A stretch of 64,000 bases of DNA from Thermus parvatiensis. GTDB lineage: Bacteria; Deinococcota; Deinococci; Deinococcales; Thermaceae. Location of the stretch: contig NZ_CP014141.1 in assembly GCF_001535545.1 (NCBI RefSeq), positions 248,001 through 312,000 of the forward strand, written 5' to 3'. This document shows, piece after piece, positions 40,087 through 56,205 of this stretch. Positions within the stretch are counted from its first letter, which is position 1, and every line of letters begins with the position of its first letter. Made by a program: the position numbers and the translations under genes. The notes beneath the pieces are model-generated. The model was not told the DNA's origin. It saw only the letters and a program-made list of their open reading frames with translations, and made no database searches.

Positions 40087-41124
40087 ATGCTTAAAGGCGA
40101 AGACATCGGCATTGACCTGGGGACGGCCAGCGTCCTCATCTACGTGCGGGGGAAGGGGATCGTCCTTAAGGAGCCCTCCGTCATCGCCGTGGTCCAGGGG
40201 AAACGGGAGGTGAAGGCCGTGGGGGCGGAGGCCTACCGGATGCTTGGGCGCACCCCCGGGAACATCGTGGCCGTGCGCCCCCTCAAGGACGGGGTCATCG
40301 CCGACTACGCCCTCACGGAGAAGATGCTCCTCCTCTTCCTGCAGAAGGTCCTCTCCCCCATGAGCCGCCTCTTCAAGGGGCGGGTGCGGATCATGGTGGG
40401 GGTTCCCTCCGGGGTGACGGACGTGGAGCGGCGGGCCGTGGTCCAGGCCGTCTCCACCCTGGCCCACAAGGTCTACCTCATTGAGGAACCCTTGGCGGCC
40501 GCCATCGGGGCGGGGATCAACGTGGCCGAGCCCACGGGGAGCATGGTGGTGGACATCGGGGGCGGCTCCACGGACATCGCCGTCATCTCCTTGGGCGGGA
40601 TCGTGCGCTCGGAGAGTCTCCGCATCGCCGGGAACGAGATGGACCAGGCCATCATCCTCCACATCCGCCAGAAGTACAACCTCCTCATCGGGGAGCGCAC
40701 CGCCGAGGAGCTCAAGATCCGGCTGGGCCGGGCCAAGCTCCTCCCCGGGGAGGAGAAGGAGGTGGCCGAGGTCCGGGGCCGGGACCTCCTCACCGGCCTT
40801 CCCCGCACCGCCGAGATCCCCGCCGAGGACATCGTGGAGGCCCTCCAGGAGCCCTTGAGCAAGATCTTCCAGGGGGTGAGGAACGTCCTGGAGAGCACTC
40901 CCCCGGAGCTCGCCTCGGACATCTACGAGCGGGGCATCCTCCTCACCGGGGGCGGGGCCCTCCTTAGGAACCTGGACGTGGCCCTGCAGGAGGCCACCGG
41001 CGTCCCCGTGGTGGTGGCGGAGAACCCCATTGAGGCCGTGGCCCTGGGCACCGGGAAGGCCCTGGAGATGCTCCACGTCCTCGAGGACACCATCCTCTCC
41101 TCCGACGACGTCCTGAGGAGGTGA
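40087..41124 (+). CDS. mreB: Rod-shape determining actin homologue MreB
   Basis: A 345-residue actin-fold ATPase. Phosphate loops GIDLGTASVLIYV near residue 7 and VVDIGGGSTDIAVIS near 157, the adenosine motif LTGGGALLRNLD near 285 and PLAAAIGAG are canonical MreB. It organises cell-wall synthesis along the membrane, in line with rod-shaped Thermus. The ribosome site AGTGAGG is close to the ATG at 40087. mreC/mreD are not downstream; fabZ follows within 6 nt. Confidence 0.95.
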   Translation: MLKGEDIGIDLGTASVLIYVRGKGIVLKEPSVIAVVQGKREVKAVGAEAYRMLGRTPGNIVAVRPLKDGVIADYALTEKMLLLFLQKVLSPMSRLFKGRVRIMVGVPSGVTDVERRAVVQAVSTLAHKVYLIEEPLAAAIGAGINVAEPTGSMVVDIGGGSTDIAVISLGGIVRSESLRIAGNEMDQAIILHIRQKYNLLIGERTAEELKIRLGRAKLLPGEEKEVAEVRGRDLLTGLPRTAEIPAEDIVEALQEPLSKIFQGVRNVLESTPPELASDIYERGILLTGGGALLRNLDVALQEATGVPVVVAENPIEAVALGTGKALEMLHVLEDTILSSDDVLRR

Positions 41125-41130
41125 GGCCCT

Positions 41131-41559
41131 GTGGACATCCGGGAGATCCTCAAGGTCCTGCCCCACCGCTACCCCTTTCTCCTCGTGGACCGGGTGCTGG
41201 AGGCGGACGAGAGGCGCTTCAAGGCCCTCAAGAACGTGACCTTCAACGAGCCCCACTTCCAGGGGCACTTCCCCGGCCACCCCGTCATGCCCGGGGTGCT
41301 GATCCTGGAGGCCATGGCCCAGGCGGCCGTGGGGGCGCTGGTGCGCCAGCCGGGCTTTCCCCAAGGGGGCCTCGCCTTCCTCGCCGGGGTGGAGGGGGCC
41401 CGGTTCCGGCGGCCCGTCTACCCGGGGGACACCCTGATCCTCGAGGGGGAGCTCCTCGCCTTCCGCCGGGGCGTGGGCAAGGTGGCGGTCCGGGCCCTGG
41501 TGGAGGGGGAGGAGCGGGCGAGCGCCACCCTGACCTTCGTCCTCCAGGGGGCCTCCTGA
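41131..41559 (+). CDS. fabZ: 3-hydroxyacyl-ACP dehydratase FabZ
   Basis: A 142-residue hotdog dehydratase of type II fatty acid synthesis. The catalytic His and Glu lie in [19 protein letters not shown] near residues 47-65, preceded by [13 protein letters not shown]. The start is a GTG at 41131 with GAGGTGAGG 5 nt upstream. The stop overlaps the next ATG by one base (TGATG). Confidence 0.93.
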   Translation: MDIREILKVLPHRYPFLLVDRVLEADERRFKALKNVTFNEPHFQGHFPGHPVMPGVLILEAMAQAAVGALVRQPGFPQGGLAFLAGVEGARFRRPVYPGDTLILEGELLAFRRGVGKVAVRALVEGEERASATLTFVLQGAS

Positions 41560-42200
41560 TGGCGGACCTGGAGCGCTACCTCAAGCGGGCCCGGGGCGGC
41601 CGGGTGGTGCGCACGGGCTTCCTGGACCCCGAGGACCAGGCCCGCCTGGAGGAGATGGCCCGCCGGGAGGGGATCCGGGTGGCCTTCTTCGGCGGCTTTC
41701 CCCTGGCGGAGCGCAAGGTGGCCGTCCTCTACCCCGAGGAGGTGCCCTCCGTCTCCGACCCCGTGGAGGTGGTCCTCCTGGACCGCCCCCCGCCCGCCGA
41801 CCTGGGGGAGGTTTTGGGCGAGGTGGAGGAGGGGGAGGAAGGGGTTTTGGCCGCCCTCCTCCCCGAAGGGAGGAAGGCCCTCGAGGCCCAGGGCTACCGC
41901 CTCGCTCCCCCTCCCGAAGGGGCCCTGAGGCCCCCTAGGGAGCGGGTGCGCACCCTGGTCGTCCCCTCCTTGCGGGTGGACGCCGTGGGGGCCAAGGGCT
42001 TCGGCGTCTCCCGGTCCTACTTCGCCCAGGGGGTCAAGGCGGGCAAGGTGCGCCTCAAGGGGAGGCCCGCCTCCCCCAAGGACGAGGTGGCCCCGGGGGA
42101 TACCCTCTTTGCCGAGGGGCTCGGGACCCTCAGGCTTCTGGAGGTGGTTGGCAAGACGGTGCGGGGCAACTATAAAATCAAGGTGGAGGTGGAGCGGTAG
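41559..42200 (+). CDS. S4-domain RNA-binding protein (YlmH-like)
   Basis: A 213-residue protein. The N-terminal ~130 residues match the YlmH/RqcP2 type domain (RGGRVVRTGFLDPEDQARLE, VAFFGGFPLAERKVAVLYP), and the C-terminal ~70 residues are an S4 domain (LRVDAVGAKGFGVSRSYFAQGVKAGKV). In Bacillus YlmH works in ribosome quality control; the role here is inferred. ATG 41559 overlaps the fabZ stop. No other gene lies before the rpoB promoter. Confidence 0.8.
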   Translation: MADLERYLKRARGGRVVRTGFLDPEDQARLEEMARREGIRVAFFGGFPLAERKVAVLYPEEVPSVSDPVEVVLLDRPPPADLGEVLGEVEEGEEGVLAALLPEGRKALEAQGYRLAPPPEGALRPPRERVRTLVVPSLRVDAVGAKGFGVSRSYFAQGVKAGKVRLKGRPASPKDEVAPGDTLFAEGLGTLRLLEVVGKTVRGNYKIKVEVER

Positions 42201-42234
42201 GAGGAGGAATCGGTCCCGTTTTCGGCGAGCCGGA

Positions 42235-42262
42235 TTGACGGAAGTGGGCCTTCCGGTATAGA
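42235..42262 (+). promoter_or_regulatory. rpoBC promoter
   Basis: TTGACG (42235-42240), a 16-nt spacer and TATAGA (42257-42262) fit a strong sigma-A promoter. The expected start near 42269 gives a leader of about 120 nt before the rpoB ATG, which is unusually long for this mostly leaderless genome. Confidence 0.75.
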
Positions 42263-42271
42263 TTAGGGTTT

Positions 42272-42339
42272 GTGCTCTTTGGTCGGGCCAAGGGAGCACG
42301 GTAAGAGCCAGCCGCCGCAAGGGGATGGCCCCCTTGCGG
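42272..42339 (+). promoter_or_regulatory. Structured rpoB leader with two hairpins
   Basis: Hairpin 1: GTGCTC (42272-42277) and TTTGG pair with CCAAG and GAGCAC (42294-42299) around loop TCGGG. Hairpin 2: CCGCAAGGGG (42315-42324) pairs perfectly with CCCCTTGCGG (42330-42339) around ATGGC. Neither has a U-tract, so they are not intrinsic terminators. They may stabilise the mRNA, process it or bind a regulator. The rpoB ribosome site GAGGTGA lies 45 nt downstream of hairpin 2. Confidence 0.65.
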
Positions 42340-42389
42340 AAGAACCCTGTTAGCTTACCTCGGGCGGCCCGCCTTCCTTGAGGTGACGC

Positions 42390-45748
<3,359 letters not shown>

Positions 45749-45777
45749 GGGTGAAGGCGGTTCCCCCGAGGTGAAGC

Positions 45778-50352
<4,575 letters not shown>

Positions 50353-50370
50353 GCCCCCCCGCAGGCGTAA

Positions 50371-50398
50371 GGCCCCCGGTTTCCCCGGGGGCCTTTTT
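50371..50398 (+). terminator. rpoBC intrinsic terminator
   Basis: GGCCCCCGG (50371-50379) pairs perfectly with CCGGGGGCC (50385-50393) around TTTCC, followed by T5 (50394-50398). It lies 19 nt after the rpoC stop. Confidence 0.9.
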
Positions 50399-50414
50399 CC
50401 GGCATAATGGGCCC

Positions 50415-51016
50415 GTGCGCGCCCGGTTGTACGCCGCGTTCCGTCAGGTGGGCGAGGACCTCTTCGCCCAGGGCCTCATCTCCGCCACGGCCGGGAACTT
50501 CTCCGTGCGCACCAAGGGGGGGTTCCTCATCACCAAAAGCGGGGTGCAGAAGGCGAGGCTCACCCCGGAGGACCTTCTGGAGGTGCCCTTGGAAGGGCCC
50601 ATCCCCGAAGGGGCGAGCGTGGAGAGCGTGGTCCACCGGGAGGTCTACCGCAGGACCGGGGCCAAGGCCTTGGTCCACGCCCACCCCCGGGTGGCCGTGG
50701 CCCTCTCCTTCCACCTTCCCCGCCTGAAGCCTTTGGACCTCGAGGGCCAGCACTACCTGAAGGAGGTCCCGGTCCTCGCCCCCAAGACGGTCTCCGCCAC
50801 GGAGGAGGCGGCCTTGAGCGTGGCCGAGGCCTTGCGGGAGCACCGGGCCTGCCTCCTGAGGGGGCACGGGGCCTTCGCCGTGGGCCTGAAGGGGGCCCCG
50901 GAGGAGGCCCTCCTCGAGGCCTACGGCCTCATGACCACCCTGGAGGAGAGCGCCCAGATCCTCCTCTACCACCGCCTCTGGCAGGGGGCGGGGCCCGCCT
51001 TGGGGGTGGGGAATGA
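50415..51016 (+). CDS. Class II aldolase (fuculose-phosphate aldolase family), probable frameshift near the end
   Basis: About 200 residues in the zinc aldolase/epimerase family. It has the phosphate-binding start GLISATAGNFSVR, the zinc ligands in VHAHPRVAVALS, and HGAFAVG near residue 155. Substrate could be fuculose-, rhamnulose- or methylthioribulose-phosphate; no pathway context decides. The GTG at 50415 follows CATAAT by 6 nt (leaderless). The frame runs on into the next gene, which is not natural. One more G in G5 at 51002-51006 would end it with a TGA overlapping the next ATG (ATGA). Confidence 0.75.
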
Positions 51017-51251
51017 GGGTCCTCTTCGTGGAGGGGAAGGACCGGGAGGCCCTGGTGGCCCTGGCGGAGGCCCTTCCCCATCCCTACTGGCTCCTTCAGG
51101 GCGAAGGGGTCTTCCTCCTCCAGGTCCTCGGGCCGGGGAGGAGGCCCGGGCCCGGGCCGAGGCCGTGCCTGGGGTCAGGGTCTGGGCCTTCCGCCTGGAG
51201 GATGGGGTAGTCTATAGGGGATGCGGGAAGAGATCGGGTACGTCCCCGTAG
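51013..51251 (+). CDS. Small hypothetical protein (79 aa), one apparent frameshift
   Basis: The ATG at 51013 starts MRVLFVEGKDREALVALAEA and continues through LPHPYWLLQGEGVFLLQVLG. One G added to G4 at 51135-51138 joins this to EEARARAEAVPGVRVWAF and LEDGVVYRGCGKRSG, with stop at 51251. The whole reads as a small alpha/beta protein. It couples to the aldolase (ATGA) and overlaps the hydrolase start by 31 nt. Unknown family. Confidence 0.5.
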
Positions 51252-52081
51252 GGGAGGCGGAGCTTTACGTGGAGGACGTGGGTCCCGTGGAGGGGCCCGC
51301 CCTCCTCGTCCTCCACGGCGGTCCCGGGGGGAACGCCTACGTCCTGCGGGAAGGCCTCCAAGACTACCTGGAGGGCTTCCGCGTGGTCTACTTTGACCAG
51401 CGGGGCTCGGGGCGGAGCCTGGAGCTTCCCCAAGACCCCAGGCTCTTCACCGTGGACGCGTTGGTGGAGGACACCCTCCTCCTCGCCGAGGCCTTGGGGA
51501 TTGAGCGCTTCGGCCTCCTCGCCCACGGCTTCGGGGCGGTGGTGGCCCTGGAGGTGCTCAGGCGCTTTCCCCAGGCGGAAGGGGCCATCCTCCTCGCTCC
51601 CTGGGTCAACTTCCCTTGGCTCGCCGCCCGCCTGGCGGAGGCGGCGGGGCTTGCCCCCCTCCCCGACCCGGAGGAGAACCTCAAGGAGGCCCTCAAGCGG
51701 GAGGAGCCCAAGGTCCTCTTTGACCGCCTCATGTTCCCCACCCCCCGGGGGCGGATGGCCTACGAGTGGCTCGCCGAGGGGGCGGGGATCCTGGGCTCGG
51801 ACGCGCCCGGCCTCGCCTTCCTGCAGAACGGGCTTTGGCGCCTGGACTACACCCCCTACCTCACCCCGGAGCGCCGCCCCCTCTACGTCCTCGTGGGGGA
51901 GCGGGACGGGACGAGCTACCCCTACGCCGAGGAGGTGGCCTCGAGGCTCCGCGCCCCCATCCGGGTCCTCCCGGAGGCGGGCCACTACCCCTGGATTGAC
52001 GCCCCCGAGGCCTTTGAAGAGGCCTTCAAGGAGGCCCTCGCCGCCTTGGTCCCCGCCCTCCGCGGGCCTCTGGTAGACTGA
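51221..52081 (+). CDS. Alpha/beta hydrolase related to proline iminopeptidase, catalytic Ser absent
   Basis: A 286-residue alpha/beta hydrolase. It has the oxyanion HGGPGGNAYV near residue 33, FDQRGSGRS near 63, Asp in LVGERDGTSYP and His in EAGHYPWIDAP. At the nucleophile elbow, where proline iminopeptidases have G-x-S-x-G, the sequence is LLAHGFGAVVAL: Gly replaces Ser. One base change (AGC to GGC) would explain it. So the fold is kept but classical hydrolysis should be lost, unless this is a sequencing error. It lies upstream of the thiamine riboswitch but is probably a separate unit. Confidence 0.75.
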   Translation: MREEIGYVPVGEAELYVEDVGPVEGPALLVLHGGPGGNAYVLREGLQDYLEGFRVVYFDQRGSGRSLELPQDPRLFTVDALVEDTLLLAEALGIERFGLLAHGFGAVVALEVLRRFPQAEGAILLAPWVNFPWLAARLAEAAGLAPLPDPEENLKEALKREEPKVLFDRLMFPTPRGRMAYEWLAEGAGILGSDAPGLAFLQNGLWRLDYTPYLTPERRPLYVLVGERDGTSYPYAEEVASRLRAPIRVLPEAGHYPWIDAPEAFEEAFKEALAALVPALRGPLVD

Positions 52082-52168
52082 GGCCGTCACCGGGGGTGCC
52101 CCAAAGGGGCTGAGAGCATACCCTTGGAACCTGATCCGGGTCATGCCGGCGTAGGGAAGGTGACGGCC
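52082..52168 (+). promoter_or_regulatory. TPP (thiamine pyrophosphate) riboswitch
   Basis: P1 is closed by GGCCGTCACC (52082-52091) with GGTGACGGCC (52159-52168). The conserved pyrimidine-sensing core CTGAGA (52110-52115) and the second arm with ACCTGATC..GGGTCATGCCGGCGTAGGG are unmistakable THI-element features. It precedes thiB and senses intracellular TPP. A -10-like TAGACT sits at 52074-52079. Confidence 0.95.
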
Positions 52169-52170
52169 AT

Positions 52171-52193
52171 CCCCTCCCGGTGACAAGGAGGGG
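52171..52193 (+). promoter_or_regulatory. Shine-Dalgarno-sequestering hairpin below the TPP riboswitch
   Basis: CCCCTCC (52171-52177) pairs with GGAGGGG (52187-52193), which contains the thiB ribosome site, 4 nt before the ATG at 52198. With no U-tract, the riboswitch most likely controls translation. Confidence 0.75.
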
Positions 52194-52197
52194 CGCG

Positions 52198-53232
52198 ATG
52201 CGGAAAATCCTGGCGGCTTTGGCGTTCCTGACCCTGGGCTTGGCCCAGGAGCTTGTGGTCCTCACCCACTCCAGCTTCTCCCTGGACAAGGCCCTTATCG
52301 CCCGGTTCCAGGAGGAGACGGGGATCCGGCTCCGTTTCCTCAAGGGGGGCGATGCGGGGGAGACCCTGAACAAGGCCATCCTCTCTAAGGGGGCCCCCAT
52401 CGCCGACGTCCTCTACGGTTTTGACAACACCTTCCTCTCCCGGGCCCTCGAGGCGGACATCCTCCTCCCCTACGTGAGCCCGGAGATCCGAAACCTCCGC
52501 TCCGAGCTCCTTCTGGACCCCAGCTTCCGGGCCATCCCCGTGGACTACGGTTTCGTCAGCCTCAACTACGATCGGGCCTACTTCCGGGGCAAGGCCCTGC
52601 CGCAAAAGCCGGAGGACCTCGCCCGCCCGGAGTACGCCCGGCTTCTCGTGGTGCAAAACCCGGCCACCAGCTCTCCGGGCCTCGCCTTCCTGATGGCCAC
52701 GGTGGCCCGCTTCGGGGAGGACGGATACCTAGACTTCTGGGCCAGGCTCCGCGACGGGGGTGTCCGGGTGGCCAAGGGCTGGAGCGAGGCCTACTACACC
52801 CACTTCACCCTTCACGGCGGCGACCGGCCCCTGGTGGTTTCCTACACCACGAGCCCCGCCGCCGAGGTCTACTACTCCGAGGGCAAGTACAAGGAGCCGC
52901 CCACCGGGAACCTCTTCCCGGAGCTTGCCTTCTTCCAGGTGGAGTTCGTGGGCATCCTCAAGGGGACCAAGAACCTGGAGGCCGCCCGCCGCTTCGTGGA
53001 CTGGCTCCTTTCCCGCCCCGTGCAGGAGAACATCCCCACGGAGATGTGGGTCTACCCCGCCAGGCGAGACGCCCGCCTGCCCGAGGTCTTCCGCTTCACC
53101 CCGCCTCCCCCCGGGGCCGTGCGCCTGGACCCGGCCCGCATGGCGGCGAACCGGGAGCGGTGGATTGAGGAGTGGACCCGGGTGGTCCTCCAGGGCCAAG
53201 ACCCCGAGGCGGTGCGGGCCGGGCGGCGGTGA
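52198..53232 (+). CDS. thiB: Thiamine-binding protein of the thiamine ABC transporter
   Basis: A 344-residue periplasmic binding protein with signal peptide MRKILAALAFLTLGLAQ. The mature part has the ThiB/TbpA pattern: LVVLTHSSFSLDKALIARFQ, ADVLYGFDNTFLSRALEA, VDYGFVSLNYDRAYF and SYTTSPAAEVYY. The ATG at 52198 is chosen because it follows AAGGAGG and starts the signal peptide; a GTG at 52180 is in frame but lies in the sequestering hairpin region. TPP riboswitch control supports thiamine as substrate. Confidence 0.9.
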   Translation: MRKILAALAFLTLGLAQELVVLTHSSFSLDKALIARFQEETGIRLRFLKGGDAGETLNKAILSKGAPIADVLYGFDNTFLSRALEADILLPYVSPEIRNLRSELLLDPSFRAIPVDYGFVSLNYDRAYFRGKALPQKPEDLARPEYARLLVVQNPATSSPGLAFLMATVARFGEDGYLDFWARLRDGGVRVAKGWSEAYYTHFTLHGGDRPLVVSYTTSPAAEVYYSEGKYKEPPTGNLFPELAFFQVEFVGILKGTKNLEAARRFVDWLLSRPVQENIPTEMWVYPARRDARLPEVFRFTPPPPGAVRLDPARMAANRERWIEEWTRVVLQGQDPEAVRAGRR

Positions 53233-53238
53233 GCCCCG

Positions 53239-54728
53239 GTGGGCGCGGCCGCCCTGGTCCTCGCCTTCCTCGCCTTTGCCCTCTTCTACCCCTTGGGCCG
53301 GGTCCTGGTCCTGGGGGTGGGGGAGGGGTTCGGCCGCGCCCTGGCCAACCCCTACTACTGGGAGCGCTACCTCTTCAGCCTGGAGTACGGCCTCGGCTCC
53401 GCCCTCCTCACCCTGGCCTTGGCCCTGCCCCTCGCCTTCCTCTTCCGCTGGCGCTTCCCGGGTAGGGCGGGCTTCCTCGCCCTTTCCACCCTGCCCTTCG
53501 TCCTGCCCACCCCGGTGGTGGCCTTGGGGTTTTTGGCCCTGGTGGGGCCTCGAGGGCTTCTGGGCCTGGACCTCTACGGCACCCGGGCCGTCCTCTACTG
53601 GGCCGCCCTTTTCTACAACCTGGGCCTCGCCCTGCGCATCCTCCTCCCGGTGGCCCTGGCGCTGGAAAGGCCCCTGGAGGCGGCCCGGGTCCTGGGGGCA
53701 AGCCCTTTGCGGGCCTTCCTTCGGGTGGGGCTCCCCCTCCTCCTCCCCGCCTTGGGCTCGGCGGGCCTCCTTGTTTTCCTCTACGCCTTCTCCGCCTTCG
53801 GGGTGCCCCTCCTGCTCGGGGGCCCCGGTACGCCACCTTGGAGGTGGAGGTCTACACCCTTCTCGCCTACCGCCTGGCCTTCCCCGAGGCCAGCGCCCTC
53901 ATGCTCCTCCAGGTGGCCACCTTGGGCGGGGTGGCCCTCCTCTACCTCCGCCTCCAGGGGGCGGTCCTCCCGCCCCCCGTTCCGCCCCGCCCCCTCCCGC
54001 GGGGGCGGGGGTGGGCCCTGGCCCTGGGGATGGGGGTCTTCTTCCTCGGGGTTTACGCCCCCCTCCTCGCCCTGGCCCTGCGCCTGGAGCCCCTGGCCTT
54101 GGTCTCCGCCTGGGCCTCGGAGGACTTCACCCCCTTGCCCCTGGCCCTGGCCAACACCCTCCGCTTCAGCCTGGGAGGCTTGGGCCTGGCCCTCCTTTTG
54201 GGGGTGGCCTACGCCTTCGCCGCCCGGGGAAGGCTCTGGGTGGACCTCTTGGGCCTCCTGCCCCTCATGGTGAGCCCGGTGGCCGTGGGCCTCGGGTACC
54301 TCGTGGCCTACCCTGGCCTCCGGGGCTCCCTCCTTCTCCTCCTCACCGCCTACGCCCTCCTCGCCTACCCCCTCCTCGCCCGGGCCCTCCTCCCCGCCCT
54401 CCGGGGCCTCCCCCCGAGCCTCCTCCAGGCGGCCCGGGTCCTGGGGGCGGGCCCCTTCCGGGCCTTCTTTCGGGTGGAGCTTCCCCTCCTCCTCCCCGCC
54501 CTCTCTTCGGGGACGGCCTTGGCCCTGGCGGCCCTTTTGGGGGAGTTCGGGGCGAGCCTCGTCCTCTGGCGGCCCGAGTGGACCACCCTGGCCCTGGCCA
54601 TCTACGAGCGGCTGGGCCGCCCCGGGGAGGGCCCTTTCCGGGAGGCGGTGGCCCTGGCCCTGGTCCTCGCCCTCCTCTCCGCCGGGCTCTTCTACCTGCT
54701 GGACCGGGGCCGGGGGCGGTTCGGCTAG
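53239..54728 (+). CDS. thiP: Thiamine ABC transporter permease, one apparent frameshift
   Basis: About 496 residues, a fused double permease of the ThiP/FbpB type with two homologous halves. Each half has an EAA-like loop: EAARVLGASPLRAFLRVGLP and QAARVLGAGPFRAFFRVELP. A base is missing in G5C4 at 53818-53826; the join is LLLGGPRYATLEVEVYTLLA. The start GTG at 53239 is 6 nt after the thiB stop. No thiQ ATPase follows, since the next gene is mutM on the other strand. Confidence 0.88.
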
Positions 54729-55528
54729 GGGCCTTCCCCTTGGCAGGTGGGGCAGAAGTGGGTGCCCCGCCCGGCCACCACCCGCCGCTCCACCGGGCGC
54801 CCGCAGGCCGGGCAGGGGAGGCCCTCCCGGCCGTAGACGGCGTGGCGCGTCTGGAAGCCCCCAGGGAGGCCGTCGGGCTGGCGGTAGCTTTGGTCCGAGA
54901 GGGTGCTTCCCCCGAGTTCCACGGCCTCCGCCAGCACCTCGCGCAGGGCCCGGTGGAGGCGCCGCGCCTCCTCCTCGGTGAGGCTTCGGGCGGGGCGGAA
55001 GGGGCTTAGGCGGGCGCGGAAGAGGGCCTCGTCGGCGTAGATGTTGCCCACCCCGGCGGCGAGGCGCTGGTCCAGGAGGAGGGCCTTGAGGGGCCTCGCG
55101 CTCTCCTTCAGCCCTCGGAAGAACCCGGGAAAGGCGAAGGTCTCCGAGAGGGGCTCGGGGCCGAGGCGGAGGAGGAGGGGGATCTCCCGGTAGTCCCCGC
55201 GCCGCACCCCCAAGAGGCGCCCGAAGCGCCGGGGGTCGTGGAAGTAGAGGGTCCGGTCCTCGAGGACCAAGGCCGCCCGGGTGTGGGGCGTCGGCTCCAG
55301 CCGAAACCCCCCCGTCATCCCCAGGTGGGCCACGAGCTCCACCCCGCCCTCGAGGGCGAAGAGGAGGAACTTCCCCCGGCGGTCCACCTCCAGGACCCGC
55401 CTCCCCTCCACGAGGGCCGTGTTCCGGTAGCGGGCGGGGTCGTGGTGGACCACCTGCCTAAGGGTCTGGCCCAGGACCAGGGGACGCAGCCGCCTACGGG
55501 TGGTCTCCACCTCGGGAAGCTCGGGCAC
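54725..55528 (-). CDS. mutM: Formamidopyrimidine-DNA glycosylase
   Basis: A 267-residue base-excision repair enzyme that removes 8-oxoguanine. Proline 2 (the catalytic nucleophile) and Glu 3 follow the initiator in PELPEVETTRRRL. A helix-two-turn-helix (LDQRLAAGVGNIYADE) and a C-terminal zinc finger with CPAC and CPTC complete the fold. The start must be the GTG at 55528, since the enzyme needs Pro at position 2. The first 35 nt lie inside the DCC gene. Confidence 0.96.
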   Translation of the reverse strand: MPELPEVETTRRRLRPLVLGQTLRQVVHHDPARYRNTALVEGRRVLEVDRRGKFLLFALEGGVELVAHLGMTGGFRLEPTPHTRAALVLEDRTLYFHDPRRFGRLLGVRRGDYREIPLLLRLGPEPLSETFAFPGFFRGLKESARPLKALLLDQRLAAGVGNIYADEALFRARLSPFRPARSLTEEEARRLHRALREVLAEAVELGGSTLSDQSYRQPDGLPGGFQTRHAVYGREGLPCPACGRPVERRVVAGRGTHFCPTCQGEGP

Positions 55529-55832
55529 GGGGCCTCCTTTTCGCCAGGAAGCGGTAGAGCCGCTCGCCCGTCCCGAAGGGGACGAGGAGGAGGAGAAAAG
55601 GGTAAAGGGGCCAGAGGAGGGGAAGCCGCCGGGCCAGGGCGAGGAGGGCGGCGTAGCCCCGGTGGGTCCGGTCCCCCTCCAGGACGTGAAGCTCCTCCAG
55701 AAGCGCCTTCGGGTCCAGGCCGGAGGCCTCTTGCAAGGGCACCACCTGGAGGGTGCCCCCAAGGTCCAGGGCCTTGAGGGTCCGCCCCAGGGCGCGGCAG
55801 TAGGGGCAGGCGCCGTCAATCAGTACCCGCAT
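55494..55832 (-). CDS. DCC-family thiol-disulfide oxidoreductase-like protein (DUF393)
   Basis: A 112-residue protein with the family start VLIDGACPYCRALGRTLKALD, in which CPYC is the redox-like motif, and a hydrophobic segment LLWPLYPFLLLLVPFGTGERLY near residues 70-90. Substrate unknown. Its 3' end overlaps mutM by 35 nt, and its start lies inside the thioesterase gene, so these minus-strand genes are co-expressed. Confidence 0.78.
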   Translation of the reverse strand: MRVLIDGACPYCRALGRTLKALDLGGTLQVVPLQEASGLDPKALLEELHVLEGDRTHRGYAALLALARRLPLLWPLYPFLLLLVPFGTGERLYRFLAKRRPRARASRGGDHP

Positions 55833-56193
55833 GGGCCTCCACCGGGACCGGCTCCCCCTTCTCGTTCACCGCCACGTAGGTGAGGACCCCCTGGGTGGCC
55901 AGGACCCTTTGGTTCCCCTCCCCAAAGCGCTCCTTGTAGACCTCTACCTCCACGGTGAGGGAGGTCCGGCCCACCCGCACCACCCGGGCCACCACCTCCA
56001 GGAGGTCCCCGGTGCGGATGGGCACCTTGAACTCCACGCTGCCCACCGCCACGGTCACCACGGGGCGCCTGGCCCGGCGGGCGGCGGCGTAGGAGCCCAC
56101 CTTGTCCATGAGCCCGAGGACAAAGCCGCCGAAGGCGGCCCCCAAGGGGTTGGTGTGCTCGGGGAAGACGAGCTCTAGGGTTCGCGCCTCCAT
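55816..56193 (-). CDS. Acyl-CoA thioesterase, hotdog fold (YciA-like)
   Basis: A 125-residue hotdog thioesterase with PEHTNPLGAAFGGFVLGLMD near residues 10-30 (Asp in LMD is the expected catalytic residue) and SVEFKVPIRTGDLLEV. The family hydrolyses acyl-CoA and makes trimers or hexamers. It overlaps the DCC gene by 17 nt. This is the second hotdog thioesterase in the window and is distinct from the one at 9986. Confidence 0.85.
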   Translation of the reverse strand: MEARTLELVFPEHTNPLGAAFGGFVLGLMDKVGSYAAARRARRPVVTVAVGSVEFKVPIRTGDLLEVVARVVRVGRTSLTVEVEVYKERFGEGNQRVLATQGVLTYVAVNEKGEPVPVEAHAGTD

Positions 56194-56205
56194 AGCCTCC
56201 CCAGG

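Noticed and set aside
40012..41364. 450-codon frame antisense to mreB and fabZ
   Set aside because: Shadow of two well-defined genes; low-complexity Gly/His/Asp/Leu composition.
52760..55009. 749-codon plus-strand frame across thiB, thiP and mutM
   Set aside because: A Pro/Ser/Arg-rich shadow frame over three recognisable genes on both strands, with no conserved sequence of its own.
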